From positions 1-64,000 of the forward strand of contig JARYLT010000001.1 of the NCBI GenBank assembly GCA_029907515.1: a stretch of DNA of 64,000 nt, written 5' to 3'. Origin of the DNA: Spirochaetota bacterium (GTDB lineage Bacteria; Spirochaetota; UBA4802; UB4802). A program made the translations under genes and the position numbers. Under the pieces are notes generated by a model, which was not told the origin of the DNA, did not search any database, and saw only the letters and a program-made list of their open reading frames with translations. This document shows positions 41,249 through 50,710 of the stretch, one piece after another; the first letter of the stretch is position 1, and each line of letters starts with the position of its first letter.

Positions 41249-41263
41249 AGTGGTTCAACCACT
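41249..41263. promoter_or_regulatory. Candidate GntR/FadR-type operator AGTGGTTCAACCACT
   Basis: Perfect 7-1-7 palindrome with TGGT...ACCA core, 23-37 nt upstream of the GntR-family start; preceding AGTGGTTCAG half-site. Confidence 0.7.
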
Positions 41264-41312
41264 AATAGTATACCATGAGTTTATTGTAAATCAAAATATT
41301 TATAAAAAATTT

Positions 41313-42488
41313 TTATTCAATTCGGCGGGTTCCGTCTTCAATGCTGCATTCGTATATTTCGGGGGTCCTGTTTTCTTTCTTTTTAAATTTCTGGGCGATA
41401 GTTCTTGTAAAATGTTCTACAGCATACAATGCCACCATGTTTATAGTACAACCACCAAATCCCCCTCCCATAAGCCGTGAACCATAGACTCCATCAATAT
41501 CACTGGCCCATTCTACCATTTCATCTATAAGAGGAATACTGACTTCATAATAAACGCTCAAGCTTTGATGTGATTTATAAAGCAGTTCTCCAGCTTTTGT
41601 AAGATTATACTGCTGGATTTCCCGGGCAAATTGTAGAACACGGTTATTTTCGGTTATAACATGGTATGTTCGTTTATATTCTGTTTGTGGAAGGATATTC
41701 TGAATTTGTATAAGATCATCAACACTGCAATCACAGAGTTCATTAATGGCAAATCCTGCTTCTTTTAACAATAAAAGAGCCCGGTCACATTCACGCCTTC
41801 TGTCATTATAGCCTGACTCACGTAAGCTGTGTTTAACGCCACTGTTGACAAGAATAAACCTGACAGCAGAGGTATCCACAGGAACATAGCTAAATTCCAT
41901 AGTCTTTGTATTGAGCATTATTGCATTATCTTTCTTACCATTGATGATGGCCATTTGATCCATAATGCCACATTTAACACCTGCAAAATCCCATTCAACC
42001 TTCTGCGCTTGCAGTGCAAGGTCCTTACTCTTAATTATTATATTATTGAGCGAATAGAGTGCATACAATGTCCCCACAGTAATAGAAGCTGAGCTTGACA
42101 TGCCAGCACCAACGGGTAGTGTGCTGTAGAAACTAAAGTCAAGGCCACAGTCAAATTCTATATTACTGAGTACACAGGCGCCATAGGGATATACCCACCA
42201 CGCATGTGCTGCATGAGCTTTTGTTTGCGGAGAATGGAGATTGTTAATGGCTACTTCACCTGTTTCTTTATGGTTTGCAGAAACAAATCGTATAATGCCA
42301 TCATTATTTCGGGAAATACATATATATATGTGTTTGTCGATAGCAGCCGGTAAAACGTTACCACCATTGTAGTCAATGTGTTCACCAATAATATTGATTC
42401 TGCCAGGTGAAGCAAATAGTGCACAATCAGCTGAACGTGGGAAATACTCACGGTGATGGGCGATAACGGTATCTATAATTGAGGACAT
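41313..42488 (-). CDS. galK: Galactokinase
   Basis: SPGRINIIGEHIDYNGG; LPVGAGMSSSASITVG; GSRLMGGGFGGC. Confidence 0.96.
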   Translation of the reverse strand: MSSIIDTVIAHHREYFPRSADCALFASPGRINIIGEHIDYNGGNVLPAAIDKHIYICISRNNDGIIRFVSANHKETGEVAINNLHSPQTKAHAAHAWWVYPYGACVLSNIEFDCGLDFSFYSTLPVGAGMSSSASITVGTLYALYSLNNIIIKSKDLALQAQKVEWDFAGVKCGIMDQMAIINGKKDNAIMLNTKTMEFSYVPVDTSAVRFILVNSGVKHSLRESGYNDRRRECDRALLLLKEAGFAINELCDCSVDDLIQIQNILPQTEYKRTYHVITENNRVLQFAREIQQYNLTKAGELLYKSHQSLSVYYEVSIPLIDEMVEWASDIDGVYGSRLMGGGFGGCTINMVALYAVEHFTRTIAQKFKKKENRTPEIYECSIEDGTRRIE

Positions 42489-42493
42489 GGTGT

Positions 42494-43375
42494 TTACTGG
42501 GATATTAAATGAACAAGGTTATATGCACTTCTGGTTAAAGCTATAGTGACAGGCATGTCCGCAGCAGTATGAACGTATTCAATAATACCAAAAAAGGATA
42601 GCCATGTTATAACAGAAAAATCAAGAAGTGATATGGCAAAAAGGTCATAGGGATTTGCAATTCCTGTAAGTTCAAAATATGTACGGGCTATTGAATCTAA
42701 CTGTACAGGTTTATTTGAAGAAAGAATGATATCCAGTAAAAGCTGCCGGTTATTTTTGATATCATTTGAAATATAACCACCAGAGGGAAACAGATTTTTC
42801 CAGTTACATTTATTCCAGAATGCTAAAAACAGCCTGCGATAGAGTTCTACTGTATTGATTGTGTCAACTGAATGTTCATTAGTAATTCCTGCTGCTTTTA
42901 ACATAATAACTGTTTGCTTGCAGTAAATAACGAGTAAATCAGGGTCATAGTGGGCCAAGGGTCCATCCAGAAGCATATCCACGCATAAAGAATAAAAATT
43001 TTGGGCTAATGGTTTATTCTTTTCAGGATACACATCAAAACGCTTCATTATCTGGATGATACATTGAGCCAGTGTGATTGCTGTTGTGGCTTCTATTATT
43101 TGCGTGTGTTCGTCCTTTACTTCTTTTATGATAATGGAATTTTCAAATGGCAGGGTTGAATCCCATACTAATCTGTAACATGATTGAAGAACATCTTTCA
43201 TAATTTTATCTTTTTTACCTGTTTTTTTCGTTGCAAACCGTTTTTCAATTTCGCGAGCAATCAGGTCATTGGTGAGCTCATTTTCAAGTGCATACAGTGC
43301 CAGATTATTAATTGTTGATCTGAACCGATGTGATGGCACATCAGCTGAATGTTTCATTGTTTGCTTTAACCCCAT
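42494..43375 (-). CDS. Hypothetical protein
   Basis: Coherent 293-aa ORF directly upstream of galK. Confidence 0.6.
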   Translation of the reverse strand: MGLKQTMKHSADVPSHRFRSTINNLALYALENELTNDLIAREIEKRFATKKTGKKDKIMKDVLQSCYRLVWDSTLPFENSIIIKEVKDEHTQIIEATTAITLAQCIIQIMKRFDVYPEKNKPLAQNFYSLCVDMLLDGPLAHYDPDLLVIYCKQTVIMLKAAGITNEHSVDTINTVELYRRLFLAFWNKCNWKNLFPSGGYISNDIKNNRQLLLDIILSSNKPVQLDSIARTYFELTGIANPYDLFAISLLDFSVITWLSFFGIIEYVHTAADMPVTIALTRSAYNLVHLISQ

Positions 43376-43773
43376 TAAAAATTTTACGATATAGTAACTG
43401 GCAAAAGTATATGATATTTAAATGCACTGTGTGAGCAACTATTGCTATGAAATTAATTGATAAACATAATATAATAAATTAATTTTTAGTCAATTAATAT
43501 TTTAATAAAATAAAAAAAAGTTTAGAGAAAAAAATACTGCACATTTATTTGCTTTACTAATATTAATATAAACAGTATGTATCCTTAATAAATTTTTGGT
43601 TAATAACACATATAAACTCTCTGCCTTTTGTTTAAGGTATATAGTTGAATATATACTAAAAAATTTTTTTGAATTTGCTTGCATTAATATCTTGTAATTT
43701 TGTATTACTCATCTCATAAATGAATAGCATGTTTAAATTGCTACTATAGATAGATATATCAAGAGGTCGTGAG

Positions 43774-44694
43774 ATGTGGTTATTATCGTTAATAGATGCA
43801 ACACATAATGATGTAAAAGAGATACAGGAAAATTCAAAGGATATTCTGCATTTTTTGGCAGAAGAAATTGGTGAGCGCACATTACGGAAATATGATAATT
43901 TAAATCGTACGCGGCACTATATCCATAATTATTTAAAGAAATATAATGACAGAGTTTATGAGGAAAAATACCTGGTGAATGGCATGGAAGTTGGGAACGT
44001 CATTGCTGAAATCCCGGGTTTTGAAGATAATGATGAGATAATTATCATAGGTGCACATTATGATACTATTGAAGATACTCCTGGTGCAGATGATAACGGT
44101 TCGGCAATAGCTGGATTACTGGAACTTCACAGGTTACTATCACATTATAGTTTTAGAAAAACATTGCGTTTTGTGGCATTTACATTAGAAGAGCCTCCTT
44201 TTTTCTCAGGGCCCTATATGGGCAGTATGGTACATGCAAAGGGTTGTAAGGAAAGGGATGAACATATTGATTTGATGATTTGCCTGGAAATGCTTGGCTA
44301 TGCTGGTAGCAGGATGCATCAGGATTATCCGTTAAGCAGTATGCAAAAAGAATACCCTCCCTATGGGAATTTTCTGGCTGTTGTTGCGTTACCAAGTTAC
44401 GCTCCCTATGCCTATAAATGGAAACGGGAGTATAACAGGTTTGCAAAAAATAAAATTTTTGATATGATTGGCCCAGCTTCCATACCGGGTATTAATCTAT
44501 CCGACCATTATTCTTTCAATAAGTATAGTTTTCCGGCTATAATGATTACCGATACTGCTTTTTATAGAAATAAAAATTATCATACTGAGGGAGATACTTA
44601 CGAGACTATTAATTTTAAATTTCTGGCAGAAGCTATATTTAATACATTTATGGCAGTAAAAACTATAGCAAATGAAAGGGATATTCTTGAATGA
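43774..44694 (+). CDS. M28-family zinc aminopeptidase
   Basis: IIIGAHYDTIEDTPGADDNGSAIAGLLEL; LRFVAFTLEEPPF; LSDHYSF. Confidence 0.92.
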   Translation: MWLLSLIDATHNDVKEIQENSKDILHFLAEEIGERTLRKYDNLNRTRHYIHNYLKKYNDRVYEEKYLVNGMEVGNVIAEIPGFEDNDEIIIIGAHYDTIEDTPGADDNGSAIAGLLELHRLLSHYSFRKTLRFVAFTLEEPPFFSGPYMGSMVHAKGCKERDEHIDLMICLEMLGYAGSRMHQDYPLSSMQKEYPPYGNFLAVVALPSYAPYAYKWKREYNRFAKNKIFDMIGPASIPGINLSDHYSFNKYSFPAIMITDTAFYRNKNYHTEGDTYETINFKFLAEAIFNTFMAVKTIANERDILE

Positions 44695-45239
44695 GTGATT
44701 TTATTACAATTCCAATTCAGGATTCTCATCGTCTGGTTAATGCAGGTAATGTTATTTTAGTATCTGCTCAATCACATGAAAAGAAAACCGTAACCACTGT
44801 TGCATGGCATATGCCGGTGAGCAATCAGCCAAAGCTATTATCATGTGCTCTTGCAAATAAGCGTTATAGCCTTGAATTAATTAAGGAATCCAGATGTTTT
44901 TGCATAAATATCCCTGAATTTAAACTGCTGGATGCTGTTGTCTTTTGTGGTACCTATTCGGGGAGGAACGTTGACAAATGTAAAGAGGCAAATTTAACCG
45001 CTGTGCCATGTTCTAAGATACATGGATTTTTCATTGACGAATGTGTTGCCCATATTGAATGTGAACTATATTCAATGATTGAAGCAGGGGACCATACCAT
45101 TGTGGTTGGTAACGTTACTGGTGCAATGGCGCAGAAACATCTTTTTACTCCGGATGGAGTTATTGATATTAATAAAGTTCAATTAATTCACCACCTGGGT
45201 GGTACTCATTTTGGGATATTAAAATCACAGGAAAAGTAA
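44691..45239 (+). CDS. Flavin reductase-like / flavoredoxin family
   Basis: VNAGNVILVSAQSHEKKTVTTVAWHMPVSNQPKLLSCAL; CFCINIPE; GDHTIVVGNVTGA. Confidence 0.85.
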   Translation: MSDFITIPIQDSHRLVNAGNVILVSAQSHEKKTVTTVAWHMPVSNQPKLLSCALANKRYSLELIKESRCFCINIPEFKLLDAVVFCGTYSGRNVDKCKEANLTAVPCSKIHGFFIDECVAHIECELYSMIEAGDHTIVVGNVTGAMAQKHLFTPDGVIDINKVQLIHHLGGTHFGILKSQEK

Positions 45240-45243
45240 TGCC

Positions 45244-45447
45244 ATGGAATGTAAAAAAGAACGAAATCTGTCACTGTGTACCTGCAGTTATGATCCCTGT
45301 TCACGAAAGGGCTTATGCTGTGATTGTATTGCATACCATCTGAAAAAGAGGCAGCTACCAGGTTGTGCCTTCCCTAAAGATGCTGAAAGAACCTACGACA
45401 GATCATTTGAGCACTTTGCACGGTTGGTACAAACAGGCAAAGTATAA
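45244..45447 (+). CDS. Cys-rich small protein, DUF6485-like
   Basis: LCTCSYDPCSRKGLCCDCIAYHLKKRQLPGCAFPKDAERTYDRSFEHF. Confidence 0.75.
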   Translation: MECKKERNLSLCTCSYDPCSRKGLCCDCIAYHLKKRQLPGCAFPKDAERTYDRSFEHFARLVQTGKV

Positions 45448-45448
45448 T

Positions 45449-46327
45449 CTATTTCTGCGCCAGATAATGCAAAGGATCTAATGGCTTACCAGAGTGGTTT
45501 ATCTGAAAGTGTAGTGACGGGTTGCTATCGCTTAAAAATCCAATTGTTGTGCCTTTTACAACGAACTGGCCTTCCTTGACAGTAATTGCATCCAGCTTAG
45601 AGTAGATTGTATAAAAGTCTTTTTTATGCATGATAACCACAAAGTTACCAAATCCTCGCATAGTTCCAATTTTTGCTATAGTGCCTTCAGCACTTGCAAC
45701 AACCTTGCTTTTTGGCCTGCTGGTAATAATAATTCCTATGGGGCGGACTCCACCCTGATCACGTGTGTATGTCATAACAAATGGTACTGGCCAGATAAAA
45801 GAAAAGCTGCTGTCAAATTTTTTTTGTGGTATTTGGTTTGGAGATGATTTCTTTGATGGAGAATTATTAACAAAATCATTTGAAGGAATAAAAATTTTTT
45901 GCCCAACCTTTATTGTGGTGAAGTTGTTAATATTGTTGGCTTCGCAGATCGCATCAACAGTAGTATTGTACTGTTTTGAAAGTCGGTATAGTGTTTCTCC
46001 TTTTTTAATGATGTGCCATTTGCCTTTTGAAGACGATTGTTTACTATTATTGTTTTCGTTTGACTGACTATTGTGATAGTAGGTTTCGCTTTCAACCTGA
46101 GGTGTTGTATAATACACTGGTTGTGTTGAATAGTAGTCATTTTTAATGTAATAATTATCTTCGTCGGTGATTATAGGGGTACTATCGTCTTCGTTGTAAT
46201 TGAACTGCTGGTATGTTTTTTGGGTGTTTTTTTTGTGTATATCCTGGGGTTGACGGTATGCAGGAGGAACACATCCCATATGGAATATTAATAAAACTAT
46301 TATAAAACGTATGTCATTGGCACTCAT
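45449..46327 (-). CDS. LysM plus M23-like lipoprotein peptidase
   Basis: Lipobox HMGCVPP; WHIIKKGETLYRLSKQYNTTVDAICEANNINNFTTIKVGQKIFIP; C-terminal M23-like fold. Confidence 0.88.
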   Translation of the reverse strand: MSANDIRFIIVLLIFHMGCVPPAYRQPQDIHKKNTQKTYQQFNYNEDDSTPIITDEDNYYIKNDYYSTQPVYYTTPQVESETYYHNSQSNENNNSKQSSSKGKWHIIKKGETLYRLSKQYNTTVDAICEANNINNFTTIKVGQKIFIPSNDFVNNSPSKKSSPNQIPQKKFDSSFSFIWPVPFVMTYTRDQGGVRPIGIIITSRPKSKVVASAEGTIAKIGTMRGFGNFVVIMHKKDFYTIYSKLDAITVKEGQFVVKGTTIGFLSDSNPSLHFQINHSGKPLDPLHYLAQK

Positions 46328-46445
46328 CCATGAAACCATGGAACATCTCCTTATGTTCCGTTTAAACGCACATTTACCAGAAAGGGTATAAATACCCTTA
46401 TCATAGTATCGGAAGAATGGGCTGGATAGTTAAGCAATTAATTTT

Positions 46446-46865
46446 TTATTCATGATAATCAACAGTGGTGGTAATAGTTAATTTGCCATGGCGTACGTTT
46501 TTTATGGCCAGTAAATTATCTGCAATCTTTTTAACCTGTGACGATGTGCCCCGTAACAATAACACCTCAAGGCAATTATGTTCATCTAAATGAACATGGA
46601 CTGATGATATTATATATTTGTAATTATCATGCTGAAGGTCATTCAGTTTATCGGCTATCTCACGAACATCATGGCTGTATACAAGAGTCAAGGTGCCTAT
46701 TACTTCTGCATTTGGGTCAGTGATTTCTTCTTTAACCAGCATATCTCGAATAAGGTCACGTATGGCTTCAGAACGGTTGACGTATCCCTTTTCGTTAATC
46801 AAGGCATCAAACCTGTCCAGCAGCTTCTCATCTATAGACACGCCAAAACGAATTACATTATTCAT
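46446..46865 (-). CDS. nikR: Nickel-responsive regulator NikR
   Basis: RHH N-terminus RFGVSIDEKLLDRFD..NRSEAIRDLIRD; metal site HVHLDEHNCLEVLLLRG. Confidence 0.95.
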   Translation of the reverse strand: MNNVIRFGVSIDEKLLDRFDALINEKGYVNRSEAIRDLIRDMLVKEEITDPNAEVIGTLTLVYSHDVREIADKLNDLQHDNYKYIISSVHVHLDEHNCLEVLLLRGTSSQVKKIADNLLAIKNVRHGKLTITTTVDYHE

Positions 46866-47050
46866 GCTCTGACCTCATCTGGTATATAGTATGAATCAAT
46901 AGTGCTGTGGCTTTTTACAATATGCAAGTAAATTTTTTATCTTTTTCTGCAGTATAAACAATATCAAGTATTGAAATTGTTATGATAGGTATAACATTAT
47001 AATAGATAACAGGTTTGATACGTGGGAATGAAAATAATAGAAAAATTGAA

Positions 47051-47078
47051 TTGACAAAATTAACATTGGTTGTACAAT
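47051..47078 (+). promoter_or_regulatory. Sigma70-like promoter of the SCP2/DUF2148 operon, overlapped by an imperfect palindrome
   Basis: TTGACA (47051-47056), 16-nt spacer, TACAAT (47073-47078); ATTGGTTGTACAATCAAT at 47065-47082. Confidence 0.6.
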
Positions 47079-47238
47079 CAATCAACTATAATGATTTTAT
47101 TTTTAAAGGAGGCAGTTATAGATAAACATAATATATAGTATAAATTAAAACCGATATATTCTTATTATACTTCTCCCATACATGTCCACATTCAGCACTC
47201 AAACATAAAATTATAAATAACTAAAATGGAGGTTAGCC

Positions 47239-47634
47239 ATGCCTGTTTTTTCAAACACTGAAAAAATGTATGAAGTATTGGGTGAGCTGTTTAATGCATT
47301 ATTAGATGATACAACAGCCAGGGAAAAATTTTTAGAATCAGACATCATTATTAAGTTTGATATTCATGATCCTGCTGGGCAGATATGGATATCAAATGAA
47401 GATGGTGGCAAGGTTATATGTGGCTCAACACAGTTAAAGCCAACAATCGAAATGACGCTTTCAGGTGATTCATGCCACAAATTCTGGCTACAGGAACTAA
47501 CAATGCCTGTTGCATTGGCTAAAGGGTTAATTAAAGCAAAAGGACCCATGCCAAAAGTTATTAAACTCCTTCCACTTCTTAAACCTGCATATGCAGCATA
47601 TCCTGAAATTGCTAAAAAACATGGGCTGATATAA
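47239..47634 (+). CDS. SCP2 sterol-binding domain protein
   Basis: IIIKFDIHDPAGQIWISNEDGG..TIEMTLSGDSCHKFWLQELTMPVALAKGLIKAKGPMPKVIKLLPLL. Confidence 0.85.
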   Translation: MPVFSNTEKMYEVLGELFNALLDDTTAREKFLESDIIIKFDIHDPAGQIWISNEDGGKVICGSTQLKPTIEMTLSGDSCHKFWLQELTMPVALAKGLIKAKGPMPKVIKLLPLLKPAYAAYPEIAKKHGLI

Positions 47635-47646
47635 AGGGGGTAGCAG

Positions 47647-48324
47647 ATGAGTATTGAACGAAGCATGAAGCAATTTGAGGAAGATAGAAAAGCAGCCGTT
47701 AAGATTGCTGCACACTTATTACTGGCAAGTGCAACCACCACACCACGTGTAGGAGGTGTAGGTGAATGTACTGTTCACATAATTGATGATGAATGTAAAA
47801 TTGAGGATTTATGCCAGGCAATAGAAAAGATGGCAAAAGAAAATGAGCGCTGGGAATTTTTTACCCGTGATGCCATGATGCTCAGAGATGCAGATGCTGT
47901 GTTGATTATTACATCGCTACGGTGTTATACCGATCCTGCTGATACTAACTGCAATATGTGTGGGAAACTCACCTGTGAATATTTAAAAGAAAGTGAAAAA
48001 TTGCCTGATGATCCGGGTATTGCCTATAAAGGTCCGTTATGTATATTCAGAGCTAATAATATTGCTTATGCTGTTGATGGGATAGTGTCACTGGCTCGGA
48101 ATTTAGGCATTGATTATGGAGTGTTCTGGTCAGCGGGTGCAGCAGCTATGCGTATGGGTATAGTGCCAAAGAATACAGGGTTTTGTTTGGCTGTTGGTAT
48201 TTCCGTAACAGAAAAGAGCCCATTCAGGGATATCCCGTTGCGATATGATGAGATAAATGAAAAAACTATGAATGACAGGATCATCAAGCGATTGTGGCCT
48301 CAGTTCAGATCTATTTACAGTTAA
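47647..48324 (+). CDS. DUF2148 ferredoxin-like protein (copy 1)
   Basis: CNMCGKLTCEYLKE...GPLCIFRANNIAYAVDGIVSLARNLGIDYGVFWSAGAAA. Confidence 0.88.
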   Translation: MSIERSMKQFEEDRKAAVKIAAHLLLASATTTPRVGGVGECTVHIIDDECKIEDLCQAIEKMAKENERWEFFTRDAMMLRDADAVLIITSLRCYTDPADTNCNMCGKLTCEYLKESEKLPDDPGIAYKGPLCIFRANNIAYAVDGIVSLARNLGIDYGVFWSAGAAAMRMGIVPKNTGFCLAVGISVTEKSPFRDIPLRYDEINEKTMNDRIIKRLWPQFRSIYS

Positions 48325-48403
48325 CAATGCACCACAACTTCATTGATTTTGCCCATAACAGATTGCATCATGTAATATATAACAAAGTTTATGGAGGTTT
48401 TTC

Positions 48404-49054
48404 ATGCCAGCAATAGAAATGAATGAGCTTATACAGAATGGATTAAACAGGGCAGTTGAGCTTATGGCTTTAGCTGCATATAATTCTTTTAGATTTGGCA
48501 AACGCAATACCATAAAAATGGTGAGCCTTTCCATTGATGATTTAAAGGAGATAGCTGAATTCTGCTATTCGTTGGGTGACATGTCACCACTGGCTGCGCG
48601 GGATGGAAGGTTCCTTATGGAACTGGTAAAAGAGCCATGCGCAGTGCTTTTAATTGGCGATAAGCGAAAATCGGATTTTAATTACAATTGCGGAGCCTGT
48701 GGGTACAGAACCTGTGCTGAACTAAATAAAGCTGAAGAGGTTGAAGCATTAACCGCGCGTGGGCCAAGCTGCCAGTTTAAAAATTTAAATATTAATATAG
48801 CTGCTGGTGCTGCTGCTTCAATGGCATGGCGTTTAGGCTTACATTGCAGGGTATTCAGTACGATAGCGTTTGCGGCCTTTGCGCTCAATAAACTGGAAGG
48901 TATTGATATTGCATCATCAGTTGCCGTGAGTGCTGCAAAAGTTGATCCTTTCTTTGACCGGCATCAGTACTGGACAAAAGAACACTGGGATGAAATTTTT
49001 GCAAAAGAATTCCCCACATTTACAAGGGGGTTTATAGGAGCTATCGAAGAATAA
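48404..49054 (+). CDS. DUF2148 ferredoxin-like protein (copy 2)
   Basis: CGACGYRTCAELNKAEE...GPSCQFKNLNINIAAGAAASMAWRLGLHCRVFSTIAFAA. Confidence 0.88.
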   Translation: MPAIEMNELIQNGLNRAVELMALAAYNSFRFGKRNTIKMVSLSIDDLKEIAEFCYSLGDMSPLAARDGRFLMELVKEPCAVLLIGDKRKSDFNYNCGACGYRTCAELNKAEEVEALTARGPSCQFKNLNINIAAGAAASMAWRLGLHCRVFSTIAFAAFALNKLEGIDIASSVAVSAAKVDPFFDRHQYWTKEHWDEIFAKEFPTFTRGFIGAIEE

Positions 49055-49058
49055 AATA

Positions 49059-50684
49059 ATGGAGGGGGGTATGGCAACAAAAGCACATCTTAATCCAGTT
49101 ATAGCTTCGCACCTGGTTGAAATTAAAGCAGATGAAATTCCCGATACCCTGGTTTATATTTTTGAACAGGGTGATGCGGGCGATGAGCGCTGTACATATA
49201 AAGACCTTTATGAAAATTCAAATAAAATAGCACGGTTATTCCTTGATAACGGAATAGATAAAGGCGATACTTTTGCTGTCTTTATGAAAAATTATCCAGA
49301 ATTTGTCTATGCACTGCTAGCAGGAACTACGATAGGAGCTATCATGGTGCCTATTGATCCGCGCAGCAGGGGTGACAAGCTGAGGTTCCTTTTACACAAT
49401 TGTAATGCCAAAGCAGTGATAGTAGAAGATGAACTATTAAGCAGTCTTCAAGAGGTATTGCCCAATCTGCCAGCAATAAAATTAGTTAGCGTTGTATATA
49501 AAAAAGGGCATGCTATACCAGTTGCTGATAAATACCATGCATTAAATGAAACAATTGAAAAGACTACCTGGGATACAGTTGATCAGATGATAATGGATGT
49601 ACGGCACCCAATGCAGATTATATATACCTCGGGTACTACCGGTGACCCAAAAGGAGTAGCAATCAGGAATAACAGAACTGGATTGTTTAATATCTTAAAC
49701 AGTATTGTGTGGCGCTATCAAAAAGATGACATCCTGTATAATGGGTTATCACTGACACATGGTAATGCACAGGCAGTTACTCTATTTCCAGCACTCTCTA
49801 TGGGAATAACTGCAGTATTCAGCCCCCGATTTACCAAAAGCAGAATATGGGATATATGTAGAAAATATGGATGCACGTCATTTTCACTTTTAGGCGGGAT
49901 GATGGCAGGAATTTATAATGAGCCCGAAAAACCGGATGATGCTGACAACCCTGTGAAAGTGGTCATAAGTGCCGGGACTCCGACAACAATTTGGGAAGCA
50001 TTTGAAAAACGCTTCAATGTTAAAATACTTGAATGGTATGGGTCGGTTGAAGGTGGCTTTGCATATAAACCTATAGGGAAAGGGCCCATTGGATCTTTTG
50101 GCAAACCAGTACCAGGTGTAATGGAATTTAAGATAGTGGATGAAAATGACAATGAAGTTCCGGTGGGACAAACCGGGGAGTTAATATGCAGATTATTGAA
50201 AGGTGAAACAAAAGTTGATTATCTGGGCAAGCCTGAAGAATCAAAAGAAAAGACGCGTGGTGGTTGGTTGAGAACCGGTGATATGGTACACAGGGATGCC
50301 GAAGGCTGGTATTATTTTGATTATCGTAAAGGGTCAGAGCTTAGAAGGTCCGGAGATTTCATTCAGCCAGAATATATTGAAACAGTCATTGGCAAACACC
50401 CCGATGTATCAGAAGTGTCGGTTTATGGTGTTCCAGCTGCTTCCGGTTCTCCTGGGGAAAGCGATCTTGTTGCTGCTATTGCCTGCTTTGAAGGAAAATC
50501 AGTTGATCCAAAGTCATTTTATGAGTATCTGAAAAAAAACCTGGAGGCAAATTTTATTCCTTCATATCTGCAGATTGTTCCAGAGATTCCCAAAACAATA
50601 ACAGAAAAAGCTTTAACACGGGTTCTTAAAGAAGACTTTTTAAAAGGCGTTGGGACAATATATAAATATGAAGATTATAAATAA
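49059..50684 (+). CDS. AMP-dependent acyl-CoA synthetase/ligase; actual start probably 49071
   Basis: IIYTSGTTGDPKGVAIRNNR; WYGSVEGGFAYKPIG; GWLRTGDMVHRDAEGWYYFDYRKGSELRRSGDFI. Confidence 0.94.
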   Translation: MEGGMATKAHLNPVIASHLVEIKADEIPDTLVYIFEQGDAGDERCTYKDLYENSNKIARLFLDNGIDKGDTFAVFMKNYPEFVYALLAGTTIGAIMVPIDPRSRGDKLRFLLHNCNAKAVIVEDELLSSLQEVLPNLPAIKLVSVVYKKGHAIPVADKYHALNETIEKTTWDTVDQMIMDVRHPMQIIYTSGTTGDPKGVAIRNNRTGLFNILNSIVWRYQKDDILYNGLSLTHGNAQAVTLFPALSMGITAVFSPRFTKSRIWDICRKYGCTSFSLLGGMMAGIYNEPEKPDDADNPVKVVISAGTPTTIWEAFEKRFNVKILEWYGSVEGGFAYKPIGKGPIGSFGKPVPGVMEFKIVDENDNEVPVGQTGELICRLLKGETKVDYLGKPEESKEKTRGGWLRTGDMVHRDAEGWYYFDYRKGSELRRSGDFIQPEYIETVIGKHPDVSEVSVYGVPAASGSPGESDLVAAIACFEGKSVDPKSFYEYLKKNLEANFIPSYLQIVPEIPKTITEKALTRVLKEDFLKGVGTIYKYEDYK

Positions 50685-50710
50685 TAATCATATAGGGAAA
50701 ACATCTACTT

